NCBI GenBank assembly: GCA_004323695.1
Contig: SCRU01000051.1
Span: 1-42,601, forward strand
Reading direction: 5' to 3'
Source: Burkholderiaceae bacterium
Lineage (GTDB): Bacteria > Pseudomonadota > Gammaproteobacteria > Burkholderiales > Burkholderiaceae_C
Length of the DNA: 42,601 nucleotides
In this document: positions 1 to 8,456 of the stretch, piece after piece
Layout of the letters: the number at the start of each line of letters is the position of its first letter
How positions within the stretch are numbered: position 1 is the stretch's first letter
Translations under genes and position numbers: made by a program
Notes under the pieces: generated by a model
What the model was told of the DNA's origin: nothing
Databases searched by the model: none
Seen by the model: the letters and a program-made list of their open reading frames with translations, nothing else

Positions 1-1935
1 CAGTTCGTGGCCGACATCGCCGCGGGCCGCAAGCCGTATCTGGACGGCTTTCACATCGCGTTCGACAACTGGCATTCGACCGACGCGCCCGAAAACCACG
101 CGCTGGCGCGGCAGATCTACTGCGACCTGAAGAAGGCCGGATTGATCAGTACCAATGTGGTGGAGCAGTTCTTCGACCCCGAGAAGAACATGTTCCTGCC
201 GGATCGCTTCATCAAGGGCGAGTGCCCGAATTGCCATGCCAAGGACCAGTACGGCGACAACTGCGAGGTCTGCGGCGCGGTCTATGCGCCGACGGATCTG
301 ATCAACCCCTACTCGGCGCTGTCGGGCGCCAAGCCGGTGCTCAAAAGCTCGGAGCACTTCTTCTTCCAGCTGTCCGACCCGCGCTGCGTGGCGTTCCTGC
401 AGGACTGGACGCAAAACGGCCAGCATGTGCAGCCCGAAGTCGCGAACAAGGTCAAGGAATGGTTCAGCGTGCGCTCCAACCCCGACGGCAGCACCAGCGA
501 GGGCCTGGGCGACTGGGACATCAGCCGCGACGCGCCCTACTTCGGCATCGAGATTCCCGACGCGCCAGGCAAGTATTTCTACGTCTGGCTGGACGCGCCG
601 ATCGGCTACCTGGCGTCGCTGAAGAACCTGCTGGAGCGGCGCGGCCAGAGCTACGACGCCTACATGGCCGACCCGCTGCTGAAGCAGTACCACTTCATCG
701 GCAAGGACATCGTCACCTTCCACACCCTGTTCTGGCCCGCGATGCTCAAGTTCAGCGGCCGCAAGACGCCCGACAACATCTTCGTGCACGGCTTCCTCAC
801 GGTGAACAACGGCGAGAAAATGAGCAAGAGCCGCGGCACCGGGCTGGACCCGCTCAAGTACCTGAACCTGGGCATGAACCCCGAATGGTTGCGCTACTAC
901 CTCGCGGCCAAGCTCAATGGGCGCAACGAGGATATCGACTTCAACGCCGACGACTTCATGGCGCGCGTGAACAGCGACCTGATTGGCAAGTACGTGAACA
1001 TCGCGAGCCGCGCCGCTGGCTTTTTACACAAACATTTTGCGGGTCGCATTGGAGAGCTATCGTCAGGTACGGTAGGAGCGAATGGCCGGACAACTGGTCC
1101 GCTCTACGAAATACCGATCCAAAACTTTCAAAGAACCAGCGCTTCGATACTGCAGTGTTTTGAGAGCCGAGAGTTCAGCCTGGCAGTTCGGATGATCATG
1201 AGATTGGCTGACGAGATCAATGAATTCTGGGACAGTGCGAAGCCTTGGGAACTCTCGAAAAAATTCTCTACTCCCGCTAACCCCAGTGACCCAACGTACC
1301 TGCACCTTGTCTGCTCTACGGTCATTGAGGGTTTCCGGCTACTCACACTGCATTTGAAACCAATCCTGCCCAAGTTGGCTCAAGATGCAGAAGCATTTCT
1401 TCGTCTTCCAAAGCCGCTGAGTACATCCGATGTCCTGAATGTCCTTCGGTCGGGACATCAGATCGGTGAGTACAAGCACCTGATGCAGCGCGTCGATGTC
1501 AAGCAGCTTGAGGCACTGTTTGAGGCGCCAGCCCTTGCTGATTCTATGCAATCAGCTTCTGAATCAATAGCGCCCGGCGGTGAGAACATCGCGGCCACTA
1601 TAGCCATCGACGACTTCGCGAAGATCGACCTGCGCATCGCGAAGATCGTCAACTGCGAAACCGTCGAAGGCTCGGTCAAGCTGCTGCGCCTGACGCTGGA
1701 CGTCGGCGAGGGCCGCCACCGCAACGTCTTCAGCGGCATCGCCTCGAGCTACAAACCGGAAGATCTGATCGGCCAACACACGGTCATGGTCGCCAACCTC
1801 GCGCCGCGCAAGATGAAGTTTGGCGTCAGCGAAGGCATGGTGCTCGCCGCCAGCCACGCGAACGAGAAAGCCAGTCCCGGCATTTTTCTGCTCACCCCCT
1901 GGCCGGGCGCCCAGCCTGGCATGCGCGTGCGGTAG
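1..1935 (+). CDS. metG: Methionine--tRNA ligase, 5' end cut by the window
   Basis: Charges tRNA-Met with methionine in the cytoplasm. The frame is open from base 1, so the N-terminus with the HIGH-type ATP motif lies upstream of the window. Visible are the zinc knuckle with two CxxC pairs (about 223-280), the KMSKS loop at 817-831, the helical anticodon-binding domain (about 1000-1500) and the C-terminal EMAP/Trbp111-like tRNA-binding domain (from about 1600), with the family pattern [12 protein letters not shown]. It ends in VR and TAG. From about 1016 to 1590 the G+C content falls to about half (my hand count is 275 of 540 bases over 1021-1560), against about two thirds upstream, and codon choice changes with it. 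The frame stays intact, so the protein is probably functional but mosaic. Identification is very secure. Confidence 0.97.
   Translation, partial: QFVADIAAGRKPYLDGFHIAFDNWHSTDAPENHALARQIYCDLKKAGLISTNVVEQFFDPEKNMFLPDRFIKGECPNCHAKDQYGDNCEVCGAVYAPTDLINPYSALSGAKPVLKSSEHFFFQLSDPRCVAFLQDWTQNGQHVQPEVANKVKEWFSVRSNPDGSTSEGLGDWDISRDAPYFGIEIPDAPGKYFYVWLDAPIGYLASLKNLLERRGQSYDAYMADPLLKQYHFIGKDIVTFHTLFWPAMLKFSGRKTPDNIFVHGFLTVNNGEKMSKSRGTGLDPLKYLNLGMNPEWLRYYLAAKLNGRNEDIDFNADDFMARVNSDLIGKYVNIASRAAGFLHKHFAGRIGELSSGTVGANGRTTGPLYEIPIQNFQRTSASILQCFESREFSLAVRMIMRLADEINEFWDSAKPWELSKKFSTPANPSDPTYLHLVCSTVIEGFRLLTLHLKPILPKLAQDAEAFLRLPKPLSTSDVLNVLRSGHQIGEYKHLMQRVDVKQLEALFEAPALADSMQSASESIAPGGENIAATIAIDDFAKIDLRIAKIVNCETVEGSVKLLRLTLDVGEGRHRNVFSGIASSYKPEDLIGQHTVMVANLAPRKMKFGVSEGMVLAASHANEKASPGIFLLTPWPGAQPGMRVR
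1016..1590 (+). other. Low-G+C segment inside metG
   Basis: This is a sharp drop in G+C and in G/C-ending codons within one uninterrupted reading frame. It covers the end of the catalytic-to-anticodon junction, the anticodon-binding domain and the linker to the C-terminal domain. Flanking codons return to the usual G/C-rich third positions near 1600. It looks like a segment acquired by recombination from a lower-G+C donor; the boundaries are approximate and judged by eye. Confidence 0.6.
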
Positions 1936-1996
1936 CCATGATCATTCCCCTGCGCGCGCGCCATCGAGGACCGACGGTCCAGGCGCATGAGCGAGC

Positions 1997-2764
1997 GTGG
2001 GGGTCTGCGTGTTCCCGCTGATCCGGGGCTGGACCGATGTGAACCGCACCACGCGCACCAATGTGCGCCTGGGCGCGGTGCTGGCCCTGGTCGCGGGCGC
2101 GGCCAACGCCGGCGGCTTTCTGGCCGTGGGGCAATACACCTCACACATGACGGGGGTAGTCTCGTCGGTGGCGGACAATCTGGCGCTCGGCAAGGGTACG
2201 CTGGTCGTCACCGGCATCGGCTCCTACCTCGCATTTGTGCTGGGGGCCATGACCACCGCCATTCTGGTCAACTGGGGATTGCGCCGGCAGTTGCGCAGCG
2301 CCTATGGCATCCCGTTGTTGCTGGAAGCAATTCTGCTGCTGGTTTTCGGCCTGTTCGGCGCCGTGATGAACGTCATGACGGCACTGCTGGTACCGATCAC
2401 GGTCATCCTGCTGTGCTTCATGATGGGACTGCAGAACGCGGTGATCAGCAAAATATCCAACGCTGAAATTCGTACCACCCACGTCACCGGGCTGACGACT
2501 GACCTGGGAATTGAGCTGGGCAAACTGCTCTATGTGAACCGCAATGACAAGCGCCCTCCAGTGCTGGCGAACCGCGGGCGATTGCGTCTGCACGCCCTGC
2601 TGATCGCGTGCTTCTTCACGGGCAGCGTGCTCGGCGCGCTGGGTTTTCGCTCGTTCGGCTACGTCACCACCGTGCCGCTGGCCCTGATGCTGTTGCTGCT
2701 GGTGGCGCGCCCGGTGCTGGACGATTTGCGGCGGCGCCGGCAAGAGGACGATTCCTGTCGATGA
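1997..2764 (+). CDS. DUF1275 (YoaK-type) integral membrane protein
   Basis: A roughly 255-residue inner-membrane protein of the DUF1275/UPF0700 family. Function is unknown; the family is sometimes discussed as a possible transporter. The N-terminal family block is clear: a hydrophobic stretch ending AGAANAGGFLAVGQYTSHMTG, followed by several more membrane segments (residues about 65-90, 105-150, 200-245), and a short basic, charged C-terminal tail. The frame opens at GTG 1997. A second GTG at 2039 gives VNRTTRTN and fits the usual family start at least as well, so the first 14 residues may not be translated. It follows metG by about 60 bases and converges on the porin. No partner genes point to a substrate. 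Confidence 0.85.
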   Translation: MGVCVFPLIRGWTDVNRTTRTNVRLGAVLALVAGAANAGGFLAVGQYTSHMTGVVSSVADNLALGKGTLVVTGIGSYLAFVLGAMTTAILVNWGLRRQLRSAYGIPLLLEAILLLVFGLFGAVMNVMTALLVPITVILLCFMMGLQNAVISKISNAEIRTTHVTGLTTDLGIELGKLLYVNRNDKRPPVLANRGRLRLHALLIACFFTGSVLGALGFRSFGYVTTVPLALMLLLLVARPVLDDLRRRRQEDDSCR

Positions 2765-2820
2765 CAGGTGGATCCGGCCACGAATTGCTGTGGCGTCTTG
2801 CCGGCCTTCTCCGCCGCGAG

Positions 2821-3918
2821 TCAGAAATTGGTCCGGACGCCGACGTCGTAACCGGTACCGCTGCTGCCCGGAGTCGCCGTCAGGCCGGGATTACCGCCGC
2901 CGTTGCTGCCGTTGAAGCTGTAGGTGCCGTTGTTCTTGTTGCTGATGTGCGAAACGGCCGCGTACAGCGCGGTGCGCTTGGACAGGTTGTACACATAGCC
3001 CAGCGCCCACTGGTCGGCGCCGTCGCTGGTCGCATTGTTCTGTTTGATCCGGTTGTACGAGACCGGGATATAGCCCGGACCGGCGTTGATCGTCGCGCCC
3101 AGGCCCCAGTGCGTGTATCGGGTTCCCGCGGCGTCGGAGTTGTTCACGCCATAGTGCGCCATCACCGTGGCCACACCGAAGTCGTATGAGCCGCCGAGGT
3201 TCGATTCCTTGAACGTCGTGTACAGGGCAGGATTCGCATTGGGGCCATGCGACTGCGCATAGGACAGCGCAACATTGAACGGGCCGGCCGCGTAGCCAAT
3301 GCGGCCGCCCGTGTACTGGCCAGTCGACGGCTGGCTGCTGGTGTTGCCCGCAAAGGCGTACATCAGCTGCGCATAGACGCCGCTGCCCACGATCGCGAGT
3401 CCATTCGGGCGGAACCCCCAGAGGTACTGGATGGAGTTGTTCGCACGGACCGCGGTGAGAGCGTTCGCGCCGCCGGCGGTGAGTCCGGGCCCGCCCAAGG
3501 TGATGTTGGTGCCAGCACCGGGGCCCGAATCATGGAACGGATCGAACAGCCAATGATTCACGAAAGATGGCGAGTAGTCCCGGCCCAAGCGCACTTCACC
3601 GAAGTTACCAGCCAGACTGACCGTGCTGCGGCGATTGAATGTCAAACCGCCGGCGTTACCGTTCTGCGGCGTGAACTGGCCTTCCAGCCAGAAGTTGGCC
3701 GACATGCCACCGCCCAGGCCTTCAGTACCACGAAAGCCCAATTGGTCGCCGCTGTTGCCGGACGAACTCATCATCGTCCTGCTTTGGCCGCCCATGCTGT
3801 AGTGACTGACATCGGCGTCCACCACACCCCACAGGGTCACGGAGGATCCGGAGGTTTGCGCATAGGCCGCGCCGACAAAGGCCAGGGCGGCCAAAGCAAT
3901 CAGATTCTTCTTTACCAT
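2821..3918 (-). CDS. Gram-negative outer-membrane porin (Burkholderiales type)
   Basis: A 365-residue general porin of the Porin_4/OmpC-like group, which forms trimeric 16-strand barrels in the outer membrane for passive uptake of small solutes. It has a clean signal peptide (residues 1-20, ending AYA before QTSGSSVTLWGVVDADV), alternating aromatic and small residues typical of beta strands, and the obligatory terminal phenylalanine (VRTNF). A strong ribosome site (AGGAG) lies just before the ATG and abuts the stop of a decayed hydrolase frame. It is the last gene of the minus-strand catabolic block downstream of the MFS transporter. A role in letting that pathway's substrate across the outer membrane is plausible but inferred from position only. 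Confidence 0.95.
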   Translation of the reverse strand: MVKKNLIALAALAFVGAAYAQTSGSSVTLWGVVDADVSHYSMGGQSRTMMSSSGNSGDQLGFRGTEGLGGGMSANFWLEGQFTPQNGNAGGLTFNRRSTVSLAGNFGEVRLGRDYSPSFVNHWLFDPFHDSGPGAGTNITLGGPGLTAGGANALTAVRANNSIQYLWGFRPNGLAIVGSGVYAQLMYAFAGNTSSQPSTGQYTGGRIGYAAGPFNVALSYAQSHGPNANPALYTTFKESNLGGSYDFGVATVMAHYGVNNSDAAGTRYTHWGLGATINAGPGYIPVSYNRIKQNNATSDGADQWALGYVYNLSKRTALYAAVSHISNKNNGTYSFNGSNGGGNPGLTATPGSSGTGYDVGVRTNF

Positions 3919-3927
3919 GGTTGTCTC

Positions 3928-4115
3928 CTAAGGATCGAGTTGAAAAAATTCAGCCAGCCGTTCATCGGCGCGCGGCCAGTCGCCATACCCCCAATGCCGG
4001 GTTTGGATGTCCGACCTCACCGAGATCGACCAGAAGGCTGCCCCGGGCATGGGCCCTCTGCGCGGTGCGGTTCCGAAGCGATAAGAACCATGGGAGCAGC
4101 TTGGGCGGCCGTCGG
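3928..4115 (-). pseudogene. Remnant of an RBBP9/YdeN-type alpha/beta hydrolase
   Basis: The minus strand still spells the C-terminal part of a small serine hydrolase: ARGSLLVDLGEVGHPNPALG, then after a frame change YGDWPRADERLAEFF and a TAG at 3928-3930. The same region of the intact hydrolase at 6628-7245 reads WGSLLVDLGEVGHLNPASGYGDWPMADQ, including the catalytic histidine. Upstream, PMVLIASE can be aligned with the segment before the catalytic Asp, but the Asp region itself is missing. So this copy carries at least one frameshift and one deletion, and its nucleophile half is gone. The DNA is visibly similar to 6700-6790 but diverged, so it is an old duplicate or a homologue. Its stop abuts the porin ribosome site. 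Confidence 0.75.
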
Positions 4116-4137
4116 ACGCAGTTCGTGCCGGGCCATG

Positions 4138-5460
4138 TCAGGCTGCCGCGCACTGGTGCAGCGCATCCAGCCTTCTGATGTCCTTCAGGTAATGGCGACT
4201 GCCCAGCATGAAGAACGCAGCGCCGACGAGCGACAGTACCGGCACGAGTTGCAGCGCGCCAAGCAGGCCGATCCGGTCGGCGACCAGGCCCGTCACGACC
4301 GCGGCGGGGGCCAGTCCAAGGAAGTTGTTGATCAGCGTCAACGTGGCGAAGGCCGAAGCGTGGATCGTTGCCGGCGTAAGCCGGGCGACCATCGCGCCCG
4401 ATGGCCCGCAGGCACCTGCGCAGAAGAACATGCCGACGCCGATCAGCGCCAGTTGCCGTGAGCCCGCCGGCAGCTGGAACGCGACGCCCAGGGCGACGAA
4501 GCTGATGACGCAGTAGATGATGGCGGCCAGCCACTTTCTGGCGGCGACCACCCGGCTGACCCGGTCGGTCACGATGCCACATGCAATCATGCCGACGCCC
4601 GTGACCAGAACCAGCCCCGCCGCGGCCAGGGCGGCCTTGCCAGGCGCCATCGCGTAGTAACGGTTCAGGTAGCTCGGCATCCACGCGAACAGTGCGGTGG
4701 CAACGAACAAATGAAAGCCGCTGCCCACGTAGGCAAAGACCACCGACCTGCTGGAAAACAGCCCGGCGACCAGTGCACGAAGGCCAATGCGCGCACCGTT
4801 CTTGCCGTGCTTCTCGCCCTCACCAACAGCCGGGCGCTGACGCGTCAGCCTTTTTTCCGTGACCACGGCAGCATAGACCAGCATCAGGACCAGGCCGAAC
4901 CCGGCCATCGCGCCGAACGACCAGCGCCAGCCGAACCGCGTCGCGACCACGCCGCCCAGGGCCACCCCGAGTACCGAACCGAACGCGCCGCCGGCCATGA
5001 AGGCGCTGGTCAGCGTGGATCGCAGCCGCGCGGGAAAGATGCTCAACACCACCGCGATGCCAACACTGCCGTAGGCCGCCTCGCCGATGCCGACGAAAGC
5101 GCGTGCCGCCAGCAGTTCGCCATAGTTCGTCGAAATCGCGCAGCCCAGCGTCGCGAGACTCCAGAGCCCCACCATGAGCGTGATGCTGCGCACGCGCCCC
5201 CAACGATCGGCGAGGATCGACAGCGGCACCGTCAGCACGCCGACCATCAGGGCGACCACGCTGCTGAGCGAACCCAATTTGGCGTCTGTCAGGCCCCAGG
5301 CGCCCTTCAGGTACGGAAAGACCGCGTTCAGCGTCTGGCGCGACATGTAGTCCGACAGCAGCAGGCCGACCGTGAGCGCGAACACGGCCCACGCGTAGAC
5401 AGGCCGGACGATGGGCTCGGAGAAGTCTCCGCGTTCGATCATTGGGGCGTATGCAGCCAT
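4138..5460 (-). CDS. Major facilitator superfamily transporter
   Basis: A 440-residue inner-membrane secondary transporter with the 12-segment MFS pattern. After a short cytoplasmic N-terminus comes segment 1 (about residues 22-38) with LLLSDYMSRQTLNAVFP. The loop 2-3 signature is LADRWGRVRS, segments 4-6 are rich in Gly and Ala (VGIGEAAYGSVGIAV, AGGAFGSVLGVALGGV), and a central charged loop lies near residues 205-225. The C-terminal half repeats the pattern. The motifs resemble the sugar-phosphate/aromatic-acid and spinster-like groups; the substrate cannot be read from sequence. A good ribosome site (GAGG) precedes the ATG. It sits in the same strand block as a porin, a dioxygenase and a BKACE enzyme, so uptake of an organic acid for that pathway is a reasonable inference. 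Confidence 0.9.
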   Translation of the reverse strand: MAAYAPMIERGDFSEPIVRPVYAWAVFALTVGLLLSDYMSRQTLNAVFPYLKGAWGLTDAKLGSLSSVVALMVGVLTVPLSILADRWGRVRSITLMVGLWSLATLGCAISTNYGELLAARAFVGIGEAAYGSVGIAVVLSIFPARLRSTLTSAFMAGGAFGSVLGVALGGVVATRFGWRWSFGAMAGFGLVLMLVYAAVVTEKRLTRQRPAVGEGEKHGKNGARIGLRALVAGLFSSRSVVFAYVGSGFHLFVATALFAWMPSYLNRYYAMAPGKAALAAAGLVLVTGVGMIACGIVTDRVSRVVAARKWLAAIIYCVISFVALGVAFQLPAGSRQLALIGVGMFFCAGACGPSGAMVARLTPATIHASAFATLTLINNFLGLAPAAVVTGLVADRIGLLGALQLVPVLSLVGAAFFMLGSRHYLKDIRRLDALHQCAAA

Positions 5461-5633
5461 GCTTGTCTTCCTCGTTATTGCAGACGGCGCCGCGTCAAGC
5501 GGCCGTCAGTCCAGCCCGGTCTTTCATCGGACTGCCCGTTCATCCAGCGTGAAAGTCTAGGAGTTGGCAGCGTCAGCGAGCTTGCCATTCGGCGCCATAC
5601 GTTTAGCATTTCACGTCAACCCGTGCGAGCCGT

Positions 5634-6617
5634 TCATGGCACCAGGACGGTGGCGCCGGCGGTCTTGCGCGATTCGAGCGCGCGGTGCGCCTCGGCCGCG
5701 TCGCCGAGCGCAAAGGTTTGCTGCGGTTCGCTGACGATGCGCCCGGCCAGCACGTGGTCGAACAGTTCGCTGGCCATGTCCAGCATGTGCGAACGCGGCT
5801 GGATGTAATGCATCATCGCCGGCCGCGTGAGCCAGAGCGACCCCTTCACCGCGAGCAGCTGAGAGTCGATGACCACCGGCCCCGACGAAGTGCCGTTGCT
5901 GATCAACGCGCCGCGCGGCTGCAGGCAATCGAGCGACGCCTGCAACGTGTCCTTGCCCACGGAATCGAACACCACCGGTACGCCCTTGCCCGCGGTGATC
6001 TCCTTCACGCGCAGGGCAATGTTCTCGCGCGAGGTCACGATGGTGTGCGCGCAGCCGTTCGCTTTGGCGATTGCCGCCTTCTCGTCGGTGCTGACGGTGC
6101 CGATCATGGTGACGCCGATGGCCCGCGCCCACTGGCAGGCAATCAGGCCTACGCCCCCGGCGGCCGCATGGTAGAGGATGGTTTCGCCACCCTGGAGTGG
6201 ATAGACCTGGCGGAACAGATACTGCGCCGTCATGCCTTTCATCATCAGCGTGGCCGCGACACGGTCGGAGATGCCATCGGGCAGCGGAATCAGCACCTCG
6301 GCCGGCATCACCCGCGCCTGAGCGTACGCGCCCTGCGGGCCGATCAGGTAGCCCACGCGGTCGCCCACGCGGACATCGGTCACGTCAGGCCCCACTGCCT
6401 CGACCACGCCGACCGCATCGGAGCCCAGACCCGAACCCACGCCTTGCGGCAGCGCCAGCGGGTAGCGTCCGGTGCGAAAGTAGATGTCGATAAAGTTGAT
6501 CGCGATGTAGCTGTGGCGCACACGCGCCTGACCGGGGCCGGGCTCGCCGACCTCGACGGTTTCGAGCCGCAGAACCTCGGGCCCGCCGGTCTTATGGAAA
6601 CGAATCGCCTTGACCAC
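5634..6617 (-). CDS. Quinone oxidoreductase-type medium-chain reductase (zinc-independent)
   Basis: A cytoplasmic 327-residue MDR-superfamily NADPH:quinone reductase (QOR group). The N-terminal GroES-like domain has the family pattern HTGGPEVL-like (FHKTGGPEVLRLE) and NFIDIYFRTGRYP. The cofactor domain has AAAGGVGLIACQWARAIG, and the catalytic-zinc ligands of true alcohol dehydrogenases are absent. I place the start at the GTG at 6617 (VVKAIRFHK) because AGGAGG lies six bases before it; the open frame runs further upstream but without family sequence. That ribosome site overlaps the TAG of the upstream hydrolase, so the two genes are almost certainly co-transcribed and translationally coupled. 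The true substrate is unknown; it may be an enone or quinone in the local catabolic block. Confidence 0.92.
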   Translation of the reverse strand: MVKAIRFHKTGGPEVLRLETVEVGEPGPGQARVRHSYIAINFIDIYFRTGRYPLALPQGVGSGLGSDAVGVVEAVGPDVTDVRVGDRVGYLIGPQGAYAQARVMPAEVLIPLPDGISDRVAATLMMKGMTAQYLFRQVYPLQGGETILYHAAAGGVGLIACQWARAIGVTMIGTVSTDEKAAIAKANGCAHTIVTSRENIALRVKEITAGKGVPVVFDSVGKDTLQASLDCLQPRGALISNGTSSGPVVIDSQLLAVKGSLWLTRPAMMHYIQPRSHMLDMASELFDHVLAGRIVSEPQQTFALGDAAEAHRALESRKTAGATVLVP

Positions 6618-6627
6618 GTCAATCCTC

Positions 6628-7245
6628 CTACGCGAAGTTTGAACAGACCTGCTGAGCCATCGAAGCGCCAACGCCGCATCGGCCATTCACAAGCCGCTCG
6701 ATGAGTTGATCGGCCATCGGCCAATCGCCGTAGCCGGACGCGGGGTTCAGATGTCCGACTTCGCCAAGATCGACGAGAAGACTCCCCCAGCTTTGCGCCA
6801 TCCGGGCGACCCGACCGAAACTGGCCAACGGGTCGTTGCGGCTACCAGCGACAATGCTGTGGAACGGAAGCCGGAAATGCGGCAACGGAAGCCAACCGCC
6901 CTTGCGCAGCGCCTGGACGCCTGGATACGCTTGCGGCATCGGCCGCTCTAAATCGGGCGGTGTCACGAGCAATGCACCGTGCACGGGACGGCAAGTCTGC
7001 ATCGCCCAATGCACCACCATCGCCACGCCGCCGCTGTGCGCCACGATCACGATCGGCCCGTCGGCTGACTGTGCAACGCGCTCGATCGCCGCGACCCTGC
7101 GCGCACAGACGAGATCGGCCCGCCCCATCGGCGGCACGCTGACCACCGGCCGGCGGCTGCCGCGCAGCCGCGCTTCGAGCAATGTCTGCCAGTGCAGAGG
7201 GACTGCGTCGCGCAGCCCCGGGACAATCAGGACGGTCGGTTGCAT
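6628..7245 (-). CDS. RBBP9/YdeN family alpha/beta hydrolase
   Basis: A 205-residue cytoplasmic serine hydrolase of the RBBP9/YdeN family. The likely triad is visible: Ser71 in the elbow VAHSGG (usual form GHSxG, here Ala and Gly replace flanking positions), Asp138 in SRNDP and His165 in GHLNP. The N-terminal strand TVLIVPGLRD and HWQ motif are typical. Family members are small esterases whose natural substrates are mostly unknown. Its stop codon overlaps the ribosome site of the quinone reductase, so they form a two-gene unit. A decayed homologue lies at 3928-4115, which suggests this enzyme type has been duplicated or replaced within the locus. Confidence 0.9.
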   Translation of the reverse strand: MQPTVLIVPGLRDAVPLHWQTLLEARLRGSRRPVVSVPPMGRADLVCARRVAAIERVAQSADGPIVIVAHSGGVAMVVHWAMQTCRPVHGALLVTPPDLERPMPQAYPGVQALRKGGWLPLPHFRLPFHSIVAGSRNDPLASFGRVARMAQSWGSLLVDLGEVGHLNPASGYGDWPMADQLIERLVNGRCGVGASMAQQVCSNFA

Positions 7246-7284
7246 GGCTCAATTCAGCCGAGTGCTCGCGGCGTACTTGCCGGT

Positions 7285-8355
7285 TCAGGCAGCCACCGGC
7301 TGCTGCTTGCGCAGAAAGCCCTGCTGACGGCCTGGAGCATTGGGCGCGAAGCCGTTGGCGGCCAGCGACTCTTCAGTGGTCTCGTAGAACACGCCGATCT
7401 TGCTGATCTCGCGGGCCTCCTTGGCGGTGGCGATGGGTCGGCCCAATTCGCGCGAGATGCGTACCAGTTGCTCGATCTGCCTGGCCGTGCCGATCTTGGC
7501 CGAACGATCCTGGTTCCACAGGTTGTCCTCGGTGCCGGTGCGCACGTGCAGGCCCATGGCAATGCCCATCACGTTCACCGGCAGCACGTTGAGCACCGAG
7601 CTTTCCACCGTCACCACCGCGCCATCGGGCACGGCGCGCATGAAGTTGGCCAGGCTGTAGACGTTGGGCACGTCCATGCCGCCGCCGATCGCCACCCAGT
7701 TCATCACCAGCGGGCCCTTGTAGATGCCTCGGCGCATCAGGCGCTCCACCGAGTCGAAGCTGTTGCTGTTGTAGCACTGGAAGGCGCTCTGGATGCCGGC
7801 CTTCGTGAGGCGGCGGATGTGTTCCTCGGCCCAGCCGGGCTGCGCGGGCACGGTCATTTCCTTGTAGGCGTTGAAGTTGGCCGGGTCGTCCATTGACGAG
7901 CCCTTGACGTCGAGCCAGTCGAACTGCTCCAGCACGTTCATCTGCGAGGTGTTGATCGTCACCGTGACCTGGTCGGGCTTGGGGTCGAGTTCGGCCAGCA
8001 TGTGGCGTGTGTCGTCTGACAGCCACTTGGCGGCAGCGCCCTCGCTTTCCGGCGCAAAGCTGATCGAGCCGCCCACCTGGATGATCATCTCGGGCACGGC
8101 CTTGCGCACACCGGCGATCAGCTCGTTGAACTTGGACAGCCGCTTGCTGCCCTTGCCGTCGAGCTCGCGCACGTGCAGGTGCAGCACCGTCGCGCCGGCG
8201 TTGTAGCAGTCCACGGCCTTCTGGACCTGCGCATCCATCGTGACCGCGATATCTTCCGGAAAGTCCGATGGCATCCACGATGGCGCATAGGGCGCGGCGG
8301 TAATGATCAACGGTTGCTGGTTTTCGGGGAAAAGGTGACCGTCGAGGAAGTTCAT
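7285..8355 (-). CDS. BKACE family (beta-keto acid cleavage) enzyme
   Basis: A 356-residue member of the BKACE family (DUF849), named after 3-keto-5-aminohexanoate cleavage enzyme of lysine fermentation. Known members condense a beta-keto acid with acetyl-CoA and split it into acetoacetate and a new acyl-CoA, using a bound metal. The metal-binding pair is visible as His59 and His61 in VLHLHVRELDG. Other family marks are IITAAPYAPSW near the start, IQVGGSISF, VTVTINTSQMN and the C-terminal IGTARQIEQLVRISRELGRPIA. Substrate range is very broad across this family, so the acid used here cannot be named. It lies downstream of the dioxygenase gene, separated by about 100 bases that carry a dispersed repeat. 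A GGAG ribosome site precedes the ATG. Confidence 0.92.
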   Translation of the reverse strand: MNFLDGHLFPENQQPLIITAAPYAPSWMPSDFPEDIAVTMDAQVQKAVDCYNAGATVLHLHVRELDGKGSKRLSKFNELIAGVRKAVPEMIIQVGGSISFAPESEGAAAKWLSDDTRHMLAELDPKPDQVTVTINTSQMNVLEQFDWLDVKGSSMDDPANFNAYKEMTVPAQPGWAEEHIRRLTKAGIQSAFQCYNSNSFDSVERLMRRGIYKGPLVMNWVAIGGGMDVPNVYSLANFMRAVPDGAVVTVESSVLNVLPVNVMGIAMGLHVRTGTEDNLWNQDRSAKIGTARQIEQLVRISRELGRPIATAKEAREISKIGVFYETTEESLAANGFAPNAPGRQQGFLRKQQPVAA

Positions 8356-8389
8356 CGATGCACTCCAGTGGTTTGGTTTAACGAAGCTA

Positions 8390-8448
8390 CAAATAAATTG
8401 GCTTGTAGCTCATATGGAATAAGAGTTTTCAGCTATTGATTTTGGAGC
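8390..8448 (-). repeat. Dispersed intergenic repeat, copy 1
   Basis: Read on the minus strand this copy shows ATAGCT, nine variable bases, then TATTCCATATGAGCTACAAG and an AT-rich tail. Copies at 19171-19213, 18775-18832, 31881-31922 and 41975-42020 keep the same order and spacing. It fills most of the gap between the dioxygenase and the BKACE gene and is much more AT-rich than its surroundings. It resembles short interspersed sequences I remember from Comamonadaceae; that family assignment is from memory. Confidence 0.6.
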
Positions 8449-8456
8449 GCCCTCTT

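Noticed and set aside
222-1163. Open frame of about 310 codons overlapping metG in another frame
   Set aside because: Shadow of G/C-rich codons; it dies out just after the composition break in metG, which is useful only as a marker of that break.
5565-5587. TGGCA-N13-TGCCA upstream of the MFS gene
   Set aside because: Short arms with a long spacer and no adjacent regulator gene; could be chance.
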